From Candidatus Hermodarchaeota archaeon (GTDB lineage Archaea > Asgardarchaeota > Hermodarchaeia > Hermodarchaeales > Hermodarchaeaceae): DNA of 51,030 nucleotides. The translations under genes and the position numbers were made by a program. This document shows, piece by piece, positions 42,985 through 51,030 of this stretch (the first letter of the stretch is position 1; every line of letters starts with the position of its first letter). Under the pieces are notes generated by a model. It ran no database searches and had not been told where the DNA came from. It was given only the letters and a program-made list of their open reading frames with translations. The DNA is taken from NCBI GenBank assembly GCA_016840185.1, contig JAEOSV010000151.1, positions 1-51,030 of the forward strand. Direction: 5' to 3'.

Positions 42985-43410
42985 TTAGTCTTCTACACCC
43001 TTTACTTCGATGTTGAGCTTGGATGCAATATTGGCAATGAAATAAGAGACCGCGTAGGGAAGGGCGTTGTACTCTTCCTGGAATCCTTCGAAGCTGAGTG
43101 AGGCAATTCCTTCATGGCCAATGACACCGACAGCACCTTGTTCGGTAGTGAAGTACTTGATTTCAGCCAGTTGTCCGTTGGCTTCAAGAAGGCTCTGGTG
43201 AAGTTTGGCTTTGTCGATATTTTTCAAAGCGTCTGCTTCCACAATTATGATGAAAAATCGCACCCATTTATCGGTGCGATCAATAATCAAGAAGAACCTG
43301 CGATCATCTATGGTGTAGGGAAGGATAATTCGATCCTCGGCAGGAATGACCTTGTAGGTGAGATTCATTTGCTTTAAGTAACTTTCAACTGTTTCCATAG
43401 TTGTCGTCAT
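42985..43410 (-). CDS. YbjN-like small protein, paralog 1
   Basis: A 141-residue protein with one domain resembling the YbjN / type-III-chaperone-like fold: a first helix (TVESYLKQMNLTYKV), a strand set (RRFFLIIDRTDKWVRFFIII), a helix (LHQSLLEANGQLAEIKYF), another strand pair (EQGAVGVIGHEGI) and a final helix (FQEEYNALPYAVSYFIANI). The role is unknown; in bacteria such proteins are often regulators or chaperones. GAGGT lies eight bases before the ATG. It is paired with a second copy immediately upstream. Confidence 0.6.
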   Translation of the reverse strand: MTTTMETVESYLKQMNLTYKVIPAEDRIILPYTIDDRRFFLIIDRTDKWVRFFIIIVEADALKNIDKAKLHQSLLEANGQLAEIKYFTTEQGAVGVIGHEGIASLSFEGFQEEYNALPYAVSYFIANIASKLNIEVKGVED

Positions 43411-43490
43411 TATGTTAACCTCTAATGGCGAGAACCATTCAACGTGAGGACTTAGAAAAAGCTTCTTCTTTCTCAGATATAAGACCGTTG

Positions 43491-43955
43491 CTACGAATAA
43501 ATGGAGAGTTCATCCTTTGTTGGTAGTGTCAAGGTGAGATTCAGTTTTTTTGCGATGACTGTAAGAAAGTGGATGATTCCAAAGGGGATAGCACGGAATT
43601 CTTCTCGGAATCCATCAATCGTGAGAACCTTGATACCTTCATGACCAACAACACCCACATCTCCCTTTTCGGTAATGAAGTATTTGACCTCGGCAAGTAG
43701 TCCATTTGCGACTAGAAGTTCCTCGTACAGCTCTTCTCGCTTCTCTTTACTCGGTACTCTTTCTGCAAGCATTACCAGAACCCAAAATCGCACAAATTGA
43801 CCCGATACGTCAATCATTACATCAAACTTCAACGAACGATCGGGAACCGAATAGGGAACGAGGAGTCGGTGAATCTCCCCTTTAATGGGTTTGACTTCAT
43901 AAGATAGATTCATGGATTTTAGGTATGTCATCACTTGTTCGAGGACTTCTTCCAT
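43491..43955 (-). CDS. YbjN-like small protein, paralog 2
   Basis: A 154-residue paralog of the neighbouring gene. Corresponding parts are VMTYLKSMNLSYEV, VMIDVSGQFVRFWVLVM, ELYEELLVANGLLAEVKYF, EKGDVGVVGHEGIKVL and FREEFRAIPFGIIHF. The similarity covers the whole domain, so this is a tandem duplication that has diverged. It lies 80 bases upstream of paralog 1 on the same strand. No membrane helix or catalytic motif is seen. Confidence 0.6.
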   Translation of the reverse strand: MEEVLEQVMTYLKSMNLSYEVKPIKGEIHRLLVPYSVPDRSLKFDVMIDVSGQFVRFWVLVMLAERVPSKEKREELYEELLVANGLLAEVKYFITEKGDVGVVGHEGIKVLTIDGFREEFRAIPFGIIHFLTVIAKKLNLTLTLPTKDELSIYS

Positions 43956-44052
43956 TGTCGTTACTCCAGGAGTTCAACAGTGTCCAAACTGAACCCAATC
44001 CATTAGAAAAAACTATCTCCCACTCCAAATGGAAGTGAAAAAAGGGAGAGGG

Positions 44053-44071
44053 GAGGTGCTCAAGGCACCTC
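44053..44071 (-). terminator. Terminator hairpin of the MFS gene
   Basis: GAGGTGC (44053-44059) and GCACCTC (44065-44071) pair around TCAAG, 10 bases past the MFS stop. On the minus strand it is followed by CCCCTCTCCCTTTTTTC, a pyrimidine and T-rich tract. Confidence 0.6.
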
Positions 44072-44081
44072 ATTTGTTAAA

Positions 44082-45434
44082 TCAGGTTTTTTCGGCCATT
44101 TCGTATTCTTCACCCACTTCGCCCCGTCGAACGAAGAACATCGCAATGAAGGCTACAGCGAGGAAAATGATTGAAAATGGCCACATGATGACCCATTTGG
44201 TGGCAAGCGTTGCCCCGAAGAATAGAAACATGACATCTACGAGGATTGCAAAGACTATGGGACCAAGGGCGGCAGCTAATTGACTGAAGATATAGTAGAT
44301 TCCTGTGTACGTTCCTTGCTTCTTCCGGCTGACTTCCCAGAGCATTGTAATTGAGTTGACATTTACAAACGCCCAGAAGAATCCGCCGATACCAAGGACT
44401 GCCATTAGTTGAACCGGTTCGACAATGAAGGAAGCGATAACTAATATGATAATCATGCCGATGAGTCCAATCATGATTGTTCGCTTACGTCCGAGCTTAA
44501 GTGCAATCAGTCCTGCGGGGACCGCGAAGATCACGAAAGAGAGGGCGAAAAGCGTCATGGTAAACGAAGCTACGTTCGCTGGCCATCCCAAGAAAAAGAA
44601 TCCATAGGATGTAAACCAAGTTTCCAGCGTATTGAAGGCAATAAACCAAGCAAAGATTGCTAATAGGAGACTAAGAATCGATCGATCACTTACAACTTCT
44701 CGAAATGCTTGTCTGAGTGGATATTCGACTTTTTCGACGACTTGAGGAATTTCGGGCTCGCGGATTAGGAGAATGAGTATCCCCCAGCTAATCATCATGG
44801 TTATCGCAACGACACCAAAGGCAAGTAGGGGTGAGATGCCGTATAGTACGGCGCCCAGGGCAAAGGCGATTACAGAGCCAATACCCCCCATGAGGTTAAT
44901 GACCCCATTTGCCGGACTACGTTTCTCTGGTGGGGCAAAGTCTGGCATCATCGCAACAACAGGGGCACGATAGATTGCCATTGAAATGTCAAACCCCAAG
45001 ATGAGAATAATCAGTGAAGCTAGTCCGAGAAGTCCAGGGACTGTGGCTGCTATGGGTAACGCAACGAGAAACGCTGCAGCAGCGGGAATACCAATTATCA
45101 CATACGGCATTCGACGACCAAACCGGTTCCACGTTTTGTCTGATCGGGCACCCATTATCGGATTCATGATAATGGCAATGAGATTATCCAAGCCCATGAT
45201 GAACCCTGCAAGCGCTGTGACGAAAATAAACCATGGAATCGCAATGATGATTGATTCCTGAAGAAAAATCGGCACATACGAATTGAAGAGAGACCACGAG
45301 ATGCCAGTTGTGAAGAACCCTACACCAATCAGAAAAATCGTAACCCAACTGAACTGTTTCTTTTCTTTGTTCAAACCAGAACACCAACTACCGGGTATGA
45401 ATCTGAAGAAGTAGGTGTTTGATGTTTTCTCCAC
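44082..45434 (-). CDS. MFS transporter, SLC45/GPH-like
   Basis: A 450-residue protein with 12 predicted membrane helices. The loop after helix 2 reads GARSDKTWNRFGRRMPYV, like the sugar-proton symporter and SLC45 signature (G--SD---R-GRR-P). The middle loop (REPEIPQVVEKVEYPLRQAF) is charged and short, then six more helices. It probably imports or exports a small organic solute with a cation; sugars are usual for relatives. The frame starts at GTG 45434, and a TTG near 45374 (LNKEKKQFSWVTIF) would remove 20 non-homologous residues. A terminator hairpin follows. Confidence 0.83.
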   Translation of the reverse strand: MEKTSNTYFFRFIPGSWCSGLNKEKKQFSWVTIFLIGVGFFTTGISWSLFNSYVPIFLQESIIIAIPWFIFVTALAGFIMGLDNLIAIIMNPIMGARSDKTWNRFGRRMPYVIIGIPAAAAFLVALPIAATVPGLLGLASLIILILGFDISMAIYRAPVVAMMPDFAPPEKRSPANGVINLMGGIGSVIAFALGAVLYGISPLLAFGVVAITMMISWGILILLIREPEIPQVVEKVEYPLRQAFREVVSDRSILSLLLAIFAWFIAFNTLETWFTSYGFFFLGWPANVASFTMTLFALSFVIFAVPAGLIALKLGRKRTIMIGLIGMIIILVIASFIVEPVQLMAVLGIGGFFWAFVNVNSITMLWEVSRKKQGTYTGIYYIFSQLAAALGPIVFAILVDVMFLFFGATLATKWVIMWPFSIIFLAVAFIAMFFVRRGEVGEEYEMAEKT

Positions 45435-45479
45435 TTAAGTGTGACAGATACAAAACAAATTTGTGATTCACCAAAGTTC

Positions 45480-45659
45480 TCAAAGGCTAATTGATCGGCC
45501 GCAGTGACGGCATCGTGCCTGTTTTTCTTTGGAAAGTAACCAATTGTAGAGTTTACCTTTGATGAGATTGGTTTTCCCACAAGAAGGGCAAGTGACGGCT
45601 TTAGTTGTCGAGCGTTTGACGGTTGTTACCGCACCAGACTCAACTGCTGTCGTTCTCAT
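45480..45659 (-). CDS. Small zinc-ribbon protein
   Basis: A 59-residue protein with two CxxC knuckles, TCPSCGKTN and CRHCGRSISL, 24 residues apart. This is a single zinc ribbon that may bind nucleic acid or act as an adaptor. The N-terminus is polar and probably disordered. ATG 45659 follows AAGGACG; the frame could reach a TTG at 45680. A promoter-like box lies 40 bases upstream. Cellular role unknown. Confidence 0.68.
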   Translation of the reverse strand: MRTTAVESGAVTTVKRSTTKAVTCPSCGKTNLIKGKLYNWLLSKEKQARCRHCGRSISL

Positions 45660-45699
45660 CACGTCCTTATTTATCCTCAAGTGTATCGCCCTAAAAATC

Positions 45700-45711
45700 G
45701 TATTTAAACCC
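45700..45711 (-). promoter_or_regulatory. BRE/TATA-like promoter of the zinc-ribbon gene
   Basis: The minus strand reads GGGTTTAAATAC, a close TATA match about 40 bases before the ATG at 45659. Transcription would start near 45680. Confidence 0.45.
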
Positions 45712-45782
45712 TTGGATTTCGGTATAGGACGACATTATTCTCTAAATCTACCAAAACTGCCATAACGTGTTCTTTTAGGAGT

Positions 45783-45800
45783 TTTAAGCCGTTTAAGCCG
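45783..45800 (+). repeat. Two tandem TTTAAGCCG copies in a divergent promoter region
   Basis: TTTAAGCCG occurs twice without a gap, then ATTTA begins a third partial copy. It stands in the 300-base gap between the zinc-ribbon and cytidine deaminase genes. It might be an operator or a double TATA-like element. The rest of the gap shows a TATA-like CATATACA near 45905 that could serve the deaminase gene. Confidence 0.45.
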
Positions 45801-45963
45801 ATTTATAGGAGAATTCGGGGATTAAGGAAATCTAAAAGGTCATTTATATTAGCGGTAATACGCAAAACCGATGTACCTCAAATCCCCCTTGACAACCGAC
45901 GAGCTCATATACAACAAGGATAGGATAGACATCAACCAGCGTAGCTGAGTAGAGGAGCCCACT

Positions 45964-46365
45964 ATGTCCCCTAGCGAAGATCAACTTATCCAACAAGCTC
46001 GAGAAGCCAAGAAACATGCTTACGCCCCGTATTCACAGTTTCATGTAGGAGCAGCCCTACTTACAGAAGATGGTCAGGTATTTTCCGGATGTAATGTCGA
46101 GAACTCGTCTTATGGGCTTACTATTTGTGCGGAGCGGACAGCTGTGTTCACCGCAGTTTGCCATGGTTCTCAGCGCTTTTCAAAGATTGTCATTGTCAGT
46201 GATGATGAAGCCCCGGTGATGCCGTGTGGCGCTTGTCGAAGCGTCTTGTTTGAATTTTCTCCTGACATGGAAATTATTGCTGTTGGAACATCGGGAAAGG
46301 TAGACCGAATTCAGTTGTCTAGCCTGTACCCTAAGGGATTTACACTTAAATCGGGTAACAAATAG
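45964..46365 (+). CDS. cdd: Cytidine deaminase
   Basis: A 133-residue homotetrameric-type deaminase. Zinc ligands and the catalytic Glu are C55-A-E57 in TICAERTA and C88-x-x-C91 in MPCGACRSVL. The substrate loop SGCNVENSSYG and the opening YAPYSQFHVGAALL are standard. It converts cytidine or deoxycytidine to uridine or deoxyuridine in pyrimidine salvage. Length equals the family. The ATG at 45964 has GAGGAG about eight bases upstream. It stands alone. Confidence 0.96.
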   Translation: MSPSEDQLIQQAREAKKHAYAPYSQFHVGAALLTEDGQVFSGCNVENSSYGLTICAERTAVFTAVCHGSQRFSKIVIVSDDEAPVMPCGACRSVLFEFSPDMEIIAVGTSGKVDRIQLSSLYPKGFTLKSGNK

Positions 46366-46380
46366 ATATCGTGACCGGGC

Positions 46381-46740
46381 TCAGGCATTACGCGTCATGA
46401 TTTGTCGGATGTATTTGAAAACCAAAACAAGGAGTTCATAATCCATGACAGGGCCGAAGGCGATTCGCTGGCTGTCGTTGGGTTCAGCATAGAGAAAAAC
46501 ATTGGAATTCTTTTTGAGGATGACACTAGCCTGGTTGGATTCAGCGTAGACGTCCATACCTTGGAAGAATTGTTTGACATATTCAATATCGAGAGGTCGG
46601 CTGATTTGCACGTTGGCATAGCCTGATTCAGTGCAATGGATCTTCATCTTACCGAGGAACAAAGCATCATCGGTAACGGCGGGCTCCGCTTCTTGTAGAA
46701 GTGAAAGGAGCGTCTGTTTGACTAGGTCTTTCCTCGTCAT
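46381..46740 (-). CDS. Hypothetical protein
   Basis: A 119-residue soluble protein that I do not recognise. It is mixed alpha/beta: a first helix (LVKQTLLSLLQEAEP), strands GKMKIHCTESGYANVQI, a helix with EYVKQFFQGMDVYAES, strands SVILKKNSNVFLYAE, and a final helix (YELLVLVFKYIRQIM). The size and order recall the small YbjN-like or archaeal DUF proteins near 43 kb, but the match is weak. It is convergent with cdd, 15 bases away, and divergent from the cupin gene. Confidence 0.5.
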   Translation of the reverse strand: MTRKDLVKQTLLSLLQEAEPAVTDDALFLGKMKIHCTESGYANVQISRPLDIEYVKQFFQGMDVYAESNQASVILKKNSNVFLYAEPNDSQRIAFGPVMDYELLVLVFKYIRQIMTRNA

Positions 46741-46910
46741 TGTCCGTCCCGCCAGGTTTCATGAGTAGCTCCTGTTGTATTGGTATGCGTGGGTCTGCGA
46801 CCAATTAAGTGTTCTCGTAGCTCATCAGTCGGTTTTTAATACGACAGGAGTATGCAGGTTCTCTCCGTGTAGTATTGTTATTTAAGTTTTCAATACTGGG
46901 TGAAACCACC

Positions 46911-47252
46911 ATGATTGTCGGTCGATTTGATGAACGTCCTGAAGAACAGGTAACACATTATGGGTCAATCGGGACCACAATCCGGAGATTAATCCATACC
47001 GATAATGGAGCTCGGACATTTGTTATGCGGCGATTTGTCGTACAACCGAGTGGAGAAATTCCCCTTCATGGTCATGAAGCTGACCATGAAATCTACATCC
47101 TCTCTGGAAAAGGTATTGCATTTACACCAGAACAAGAAGTAGCCATTGAGGCAGATATGTTCCTTTATGTTCCTCCAAATGAGGAGCATGGATACCGGAA
47201 TACCGGTGAGATTCCATTAGTGTTTATTTGTGTGATTCCCCTTTTGGACTGA
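46911..47252 (+). CDS. Single-domain cupin protein
   Basis: A 113-residue cupin. The metal motif 1 is IPLHGHEADHEIYILSGKG (His, His, Glu) and motif 2 VPPNEEHGYRNTG (His). It binds a divalent metal in a small beta barrel. Such proteins are enzymes or sugar/ligand binders; nothing nearby sets its role. ATG 46911 has GGGTGA upstream and gives the usual length. The promoter region carries TTTAAGTTTT only about 25 bases before the start codon. Confidence 0.85.
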   Translation: MIVGRFDERPEEQVTHYGSIGTTIRRLIHTDNGARTFVMRRFVVQPSGEIPLHGHEADHEIYILSGKGIAFTPEQEVAIEADMFLYVPPNEEHGYRNTGEIPLVFICVIPLLD

Positions 47253-47269
47253 AGTCCTATCAGAGGGTG

Positions 47270-48130
47270 CTATCCGACCTTCCTCCGAAAGCGGTTCCCA
47301 GTGGGAGTGTTTGCTAGTCCACCAAGTGCTGTTTCTTTGAGACTTTCCGGAAGCGCATCTCCGACTTCCCGCATTGCGTCGATAACTTCGTCGACAGGAA
47401 TCCGGCTTTTGATACCAGCTAGAGCAAGATCTGCGGCAAGAATTGCTTGCATTAGGCCCCCGGCGTTTCGAAGAACACAGGGTACTTCAACAAGCCCGGC
47501 GACTGGATCACAAACAAGCCCCAACATGTTGCTTAAGCACAGAGCAACAGAATGCCCGATCATGGTGGGACTTCCACCTGCAAGTTCGGTGAGGGCCCCG
47601 GCAGCCATTGCGGCAGCCACCCCACATTCAGCTTGACAACCACCCTCGGCTCCGGAGATGGAGGCATTGATTGAGCAGATAATTCCGATTCCGGCGGCGG
47701 TGAATAATGCTGTGATAATGTCTTCTTCTGTAACTTTGAGCATGTCTTGAGCTAGGAGCATGGCAGCAGGAACGATTCCACAGGATCCGGCCGTGGGGCA
47801 GGCAACAATGCGGCCCATAGAAGCATTGACTTCAGCTACACCCAGTGCCCGTGCAACGGATTTGGAAATGTCTGGAGATAGATACTTGGATTGTCGTGAG
47901 AAGAAGAGTTTGCCATCCCCACCACTCAACCCACTAACCGACCTTACATCTTCAATGACTCCTTTTTCAATAGATTGCTTCATAACCTCCCAGGAAATGA
48001 CCATTTGTCCGCGGATGGTATCAGGAGAATCATCTTCTTGCTCTGCTTCGCCGGAAAGGACAATTTCACCAATTCTCTTTTTTTCTCGTCCAGCGAGTTT
48101 AATGAGTTGTTTCATAGAATTATAGTACAT
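47270..48130 (-). CDS. sdaAA: L-serine dehydratase, alpha (catalytic iron-sulfur) subunit
   Basis: A 286-residue alpha subunit. The cluster and active-site segments are GRIVACPTAGSCGIVPAAML, AEGGCQAECGVAAAMAAGAL and LGLVCDPVAGLVEVPC, with the conserved Cys residues in place. It converts L-serine to pyruvate and ammonia using a 4Fe-4S cluster, feeding pyruvate to central metabolism. GAGGTG eight bases before the ATG at 48130 fixes the start. It follows sdaAB after 11 bases. The short C-terminus (TPTGNRFRRKVG) is typical. Confidence 0.95.
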   Translation of the reverse strand: MYYNSMKQLIKLAGREKKRIGEIVLSGEAEQEDDSPDTIRGQMVISWEVMKQSIEKGVIEDVRSVSGLSGGDGKLFFSRQSKYLSPDISKSVARALGVAEVNASMGRIVACPTAGSCGIVPAAMLLAQDMLKVTEEDIITALFTAAGIGIICSINASISGAEGGCQAECGVAAAMAAGALTELAGGSPTMIGHSVALCLSNMLGLVCDPVAGLVEVPCVLRNAGGLMQAILAADLALAGIKSRIPVDEVIDAMREVGDALPESLKETALGGLANTPTGNRFRRKVG

Positions 48131-48141
48131 TCAGATTCACC

Positions 48142-48813
48142 TCAATAGATCGGAGGAATTAGTCGCACAATCTGGGCTTCATTTGCCAGTTCGCTCACAG
48201 CATCATCTGGAAGCGGTTGATCCATTTCCACAGCCATGGCAGCAAGCCCTCCACGGCGTTGACGGCTCACATACATCGTGGAGATATTGACTTTGTTTTG
48301 GGCAATGACGGCAGTGGCTTTTGCTACAATCCCCGGTCGATCACTGTGTATTGAAATAAGCGTATGGTATTCCCCTGAAAGACGAATTGGTAACCCATTG
48401 ATTTCGACAATTCCGATGTTCCCGCCTCCAACTGAAATCGCAGTAATTTCAAAACGCGATTGCGTTTTACCCTCAAGTAAAAGACGAATGGTATTAGGAT
48501 GGTATTCATCTCCTAAATCGACTTTTTGAAATTCAACGGCCATTCTTTGATCCTTTGCGAGTTGAAGTGAGGATTTAATCCGTTCGTCTGCCGCATCAAA
48601 ACCCAATAGCCCTGCAACGACAGCTTTGTCGGTACCATGTCCTTTCCCGGTCAGTGCATACGACCCGTGTAATTGAATGATGGCCTTCTTCACTGGTTCA
48701 CCGAGAATTGCTCGACAAATTTTACCTATCCGAACTGCTGCAGCCGTATGAGAGCTAGATGGCCCAATCATGATGGGACCTATTACTTCGAAAACACTGT
48801 CTGCTTTGCCCAT
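48142..48813 (-). CDS. sdaAB: L-serine dehydratase, beta subunit with ACT domain
   Basis: A 223-residue beta subunit. The N-terminal SDH-beta domain has SVFEVIGPIMIGPSSSHTAA and the HGSYALTGKGHGTDKAVVAG site. The C-terminal 75 residues are an ACT domain (LISIHSDRPGIVAKATAVIA, then NISTMYVSRQRRGG), probably for serine or another amino-acid sensing. It pairs with sdaAA. The ATG at 48813 is preferred; a GTG lies four codons before with an overlapping ribosome site. Confidence 0.95.
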   Translation of the reverse strand: MGKADSVFEVIGPIMIGPSSSHTAAAVRIGKICRAILGEPVKKAIIQLHGSYALTGKGHGTDKAVVAGLLGFDAADERIKSSLQLAKDQRMAVEFQKVDLGDEYHPNTIRLLLEGKTQSRFEITAISVGGGNIGIVEINGLPIRLSGEYHTLISIHSDRPGIVAKATAVIAQNKVNISTMYVSRQRRGGLAAMAVEMDQPLPDDAVSELANEAQIVRLIPPIY

Positions 48814-48972
48814 ACACTCCACCACCCTATACGTGGTTTCGGTCCTCTTCTTAAACGATTCGCCAATCGTATGAAATTTTATTCGAAAATTAGGTTGATG
48901 CGTAAAAAATCCCTGGTGGTATCTTCTAAGATTTCACTGAAGCCCCTACAAGAAAGTATTGGGCACCCAATA

Positions 48973-48984
48973 CATTTAAATATT
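48973..48984 (+). promoter_or_regulatory. TATA-like promoter and palindrome upstream of arsM
   Basis: CATTTAAATATT is a TATA-like box about 40 bases before the arsM ATG. It overlaps AATAT-TCTGAG-ATATT (about 48979-48994), a 5-bp inverted repeat that could bind a repressor. ArsR-type control is only a suggestion. Confidence 0.4.
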
Positions 48985-49023
48985 CTGAGATATTATCAGT
49001 CGAATTAGAGATGACGACAAACT

Positions 49024-49797
49024 ATGACGCAAGATAAACCCGTAAGCAAAATGAGTGAAAAGGAGATCAAAGAAGAAGTCAAACGTGCTTACGCAGAATT
49101 GGCAACCGCTTCGAAGGGTTGTTGCACCGATAAGAGTTGTTGTGATAGTGACAGTTCTTGGTCACCTCGACAGAACCGTGCTAAGCTCTTTGGTTATCCC
49201 GTTGATGAACTTCCAGAATCCCTGACTGAAGCCTATGCTGGATGTGGGAACCCAGTAGCACTCGCGAGCCTGAAGGAAGGCGAGGTCGTCTTAGATCTGG
49301 GATCTGGTGCGGGCCTTGATGCGTTTATGGCAGCCGAAGCGGTGGGGAAAACGGGAAAGGTAATTGGAGTGGATATGACACCAGAAATGGTTCAAAAAGC
49401 TCAAGAAAACGCAGAAACCATCGGAGCGTACAATACTGAGTTTCGATTAGGCGATATCGAGAAGTTGCCAGTTGAGGCTGAATCAGTTGATGTTATCATT
49501 AGCAATTGTGTGATTAACCTAGCCCCAGACAAAGCGAAAGTGTTTCAGGAAGCCTTTCGCGTTTTGCGTGCGGGGGGAAGACTCATGGTGTCCGATATGG
49601 TAATTATCAAACCCCTCCCTGATGAAGTTCGTGATTCGGTGCATTCGTATACAGGCTGTATTGCCGGAGCCGTTCCTAAAACCGAGTACTTGAGATTAAT
49701 TCGTGAAGCAGGATTTGAGCGAGTTAAGGTTGTTGAAATATCAGGGGCAGGATATGTCGCGAGCGCAAAGGTTGAGGCGTTTAAACCGCAGGCTTAG
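49024..49797 (+). CDS. arsM: Arsenite S-adenosylmethionine methyltransferase (ArsM)
   Basis: A 257-residue protein with the SAM site [16 protein letters not shown] and the ArsM Cys set: C74 in YAGCGNP, C162 in ISNCVINL and C212 in YTGCIAGA. The 50-residue spacing of the last two equals that of characterised algal ArsM. Extra paired Cys residues (C33, C34, C39, C40) near the N-terminus could also hold arsenic. It adds methyl groups to arsenite using SAM and thiols, detoxifying it. No ArsR, ArsB or Acr3 gene is nearby. The ATG at 49024 is the natural start. Confidence 0.93.
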   Translation: MTQDKPVSKMSEKEIKEEVKRAYAELATASKGCCTDKSCCDSDSSWSPRQNRAKLFGYPVDELPESLTEAYAGCGNPVALASLKEGEVVLDLGSGAGLDAFMAAEAVGKTGKVIGVDMTPEMVQKAQENAETIGAYNTEFRLGDIEKLPVEAESVDVIISNCVINLAPDKAKVFQEAFRVLRAGGRLMVSDMVIIKPLPDEVRDSVHSYTGCIAGAVPKTEYLRLIREAGFERVKVVEISGAGYVASAKVEAFKPQA

Positions 49798-49799
49798 AG

Positions 49800-50630
49800 T
49801 TACCCAATTATCTGAGGAATCGGCATAACAAAGAGAAAAAGCCAGAGAAAGAAACCCGTCAAGAGTATGCTCAAAACTATAATCATCCAATCCTTTTTCA
49901 TGAATTCAGGGAAATCGAGGTAAGTTCGAGTTGGTGCAAAGCCAAACCCGCGTCCATCCATAGCGAGCGTAAGGCTATCAACTCGTCCAAGTGCGGAAAA
50001 GAGAATGGGCATGAACGTATATTGGATACGATGAAGAAATCCTCGAATAACTCCTTGATCTAATGGAATACCTCTTGCACGTTGAGCAGCCTGGACCGTA
50101 TTCGATTCGTCGTCAAAGAGCGTGACTAATCGGAGGGCAAGAACGAGAGTATATCCATAGCGATAAGGTATTCGAAGAGAGGTTAAGGCAGCAGCAAATC
50201 GACTTGGATCTGTTGAAGCAACAAACAAAGCACTAGCCAAAACTATGTTGATAAGACGAAAGGCAAGATTAATGGCATTAACGATACCCGTGACTGTTAT
50301 AGGGAAAAAAGGTCCAAATCCTGGGGCGAGTGGTGGAATGAGATAGAAAAGGACCGTGCCATACGGCGTGAACAGGAGCTGAACGACTGCAATGAGTAAA
50401 ATAAAAGTGAGGAGTCGACGAAGCCGACCAAACGCATATCGGAGACTGATACCGGCACCAACAAATCCTAAGAGCAAGAAGCCGAAAACGCATAGTGACG
50501 TAATATCGGACACGATGGTCACTGCAAAAATTACAATGAGAATAAGGACGAGGAATTTGGTTAAAGGATTCAGCCGATGAACAAAGGAATTTCGTTGTAG
50601 ATAGCCAAAAGAGGAGGTGCGCATTTTCAT
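49800..50630 (-). CDS. ecfT: ECF transporter transmembrane (T) component
   Basis: A 276-residue protein with five or six membrane helices. Its N-terminus has SFVHRLNPLTKFLVL, the classical EcfT opening, and the coupling-helix motifs are present: AQRARGIPLDQG and LTLAMDGRGFG, each with the Ala-x-x-x-Arg-Gly-type pattern that contacts the ATPases. It joins the ATPase subunits to interchangeable S components, such as that at 14.9 kb. Its ATG overlaps the ATPase stop (50627-50630). Convergent with arsM, two bases apart. Confidence 0.92.
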   Translation of the reverse strand: MKMRTSSFGYLQRNSFVHRLNPLTKFLVLILIVIFAVTIVSDITSLCVFGFLLLGFVGAGISLRYAFGRLRRLLTFILLIAVVQLLFTPYGTVLFYLIPPLAPGFGPFFPITVTGIVNAINLAFRLINIVLASALFVASTDPSRFAAALTSLRIPYRYGYTLVLALRLVTLFDDESNTVQAAQRARGIPLDQGVIRGFLHRIQYTFMPILFSALGRVDSLTLAMDGRGFGFAPTRTYLDFPEFMKKDWMIIVLSILLTGFFLWLFLFVMPIPQIIG

Positions 50631-51030
50631 TTCGTGGGCTTCACCTCCAATGGTGTTGACACAGGGTTGAAACTTGTGTGCTTAGACATGGATAGGTATT
50701 CGAGTCCTTTTTTGACGGAGGAATCGATGAGAAGTTGACCACCGGAGAGGACAAGAAGGCGTTGGCAATACGTTTCAGCAATAGCGGGGTCATGAGTGGC
50801 TAAGAGGACGGTTTTTCCTTGTGAAACTTCATTCCGAAGAACGGTCATGAGGCGATGGACGTTTTGATAATCTTGCCCGATGAAAGGTTCGTCAAGTAAG
50901 AGGACTTTGGGTTGATGCAAGAGGATAGACGCAATAGTGAGTCGACGTTGTTCGCCCAAACTCAAAGTATATGGCGACTGGTCTTGGTAGTCGGTGAGCC
51001 CAAATGCATCCAATAATTGATTTGCTCGAA
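50627..51030 (-). CDS. ecfA: ECF transporter ATPase (A) component, 5' part cut by window
   Basis: The C-terminal 133 residues of an ABC ATPase. They include the signature LSLGEQRRLTIA, Walker B VLLLDEPFIGQD and the switch His in LLATHDPAIAE. The frame continues past the window edge, so the Walker A and Q-loop are not seen. It ends in an ATGA overlap with ecfT, marking a shared transcript. The substrate depends on the S component, which is not in this operon part. Confidence 0.93.
   Translation of the reverse strand, partial: RANQLLDAFGLTDYQDQSPYTLSLGEQRRLTIASILLHQPKVLLLDEPFIGQDYQNVHRLMTVLRNEVSQGKTVLLATHDPAIAETYCQRLLVLSGGQLLIDSSVKKGLEYLSMSKHTSFNPVSTPLEVKPTK

Noticed and set aside
1..51030. 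CRISPR arrays, insertion sequences, prophage genes
   Set aside because: No regularly spaced repeats, transposase or phage structural genes were seen in any frame.

Overview
The window looks like a piece of an archaeal chromosome, most likely from an Asgard archaeon (possibly Thorarchaeota-like; the lineage is an inference). It carries a Cdc48-type double AAA ATPase, the coenzyme F420 ligase CofE, two formylmethanofuran dehydrogenase subunits (FwdB, FwdD), a tungsten aldehyde:ferredoxin oxidoreductase, a KorDABC 2-oxoacid:ferredoxin oxidoreductase, a stand-alone ThiN domain and BRE/TATA-like promoters. The strongest Asgard pointer is a two-domain gelsolin at 30.7 kb. Genes are dense, often coupled by ATGA overlaps, with many GTG and TTG starts. 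I see no rRNA, tRNA, CRISPR array or insertion sequence.

Layout. 1-2.3 kb: 5' part of a membrane-anchored alkaline-phosphatase-superfamily enzyme. 2.5-4.3 kb: AOR. 4.3-13.6 kb: an unusual block of V4R/Bet3-like protein, SPFH protein, an unknown protein, Cdc48, a GIFT (IFT52-like) domain protein, a longin-like protein and a single-chain magnesium-chelatase-like AAA/VWA protein; this is the most interesting part. 13.7-19.0 kb: DinB-like, macro domain, ECF S component, ThiN, methyltransferase, PurM/HypE-like protein and an EamA permease. 19.0-22.0 kb: korDABC. 22.0-25.6 kb: membrane protein, CPBP protease with a Cys-rich tail, iron-sulfur flavoprotein, MobA. 25.6-36.2 kb: accessory-looking region with three paralogous HTH proteins, CofE plus an ATP-grasp ligase, the gelsolin, two coupled unknown small proteins, and two tandem COG2413-like nucleotidyltransferase paralogs. 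36.2-41.5 kb: FwdD, proton pyrophosphatase, a second CPBP protein, FwdB. 41.5-51.0 kb: two HAD phosphatases, two YbjN-like paralogs, an MFS carrier, zinc ribbon, cytidine deaminase, cupin, two-subunit L-serine dehydratase, ArsM, and the EcfT/EcfA end of an ECF transporter running off the window.

How it fits together. AOR and KorDABC reduce ferredoxin from aldehydes and 2-oxoacids; FwdB/FwdD and CofE suggest a C1 (archaeal Wood-Ljungdahl) branch using F420; MobA supplies guanylated molybdopterin to the W/Mo enzymes; the pyrophosphatase recovers energy from PPi as a proton gradient. ECF S and T/A genes lie about 34 kb apart, consistent with a shared energising module. Functions are assigned by motif recognition from the sequence alone; no database search was run.
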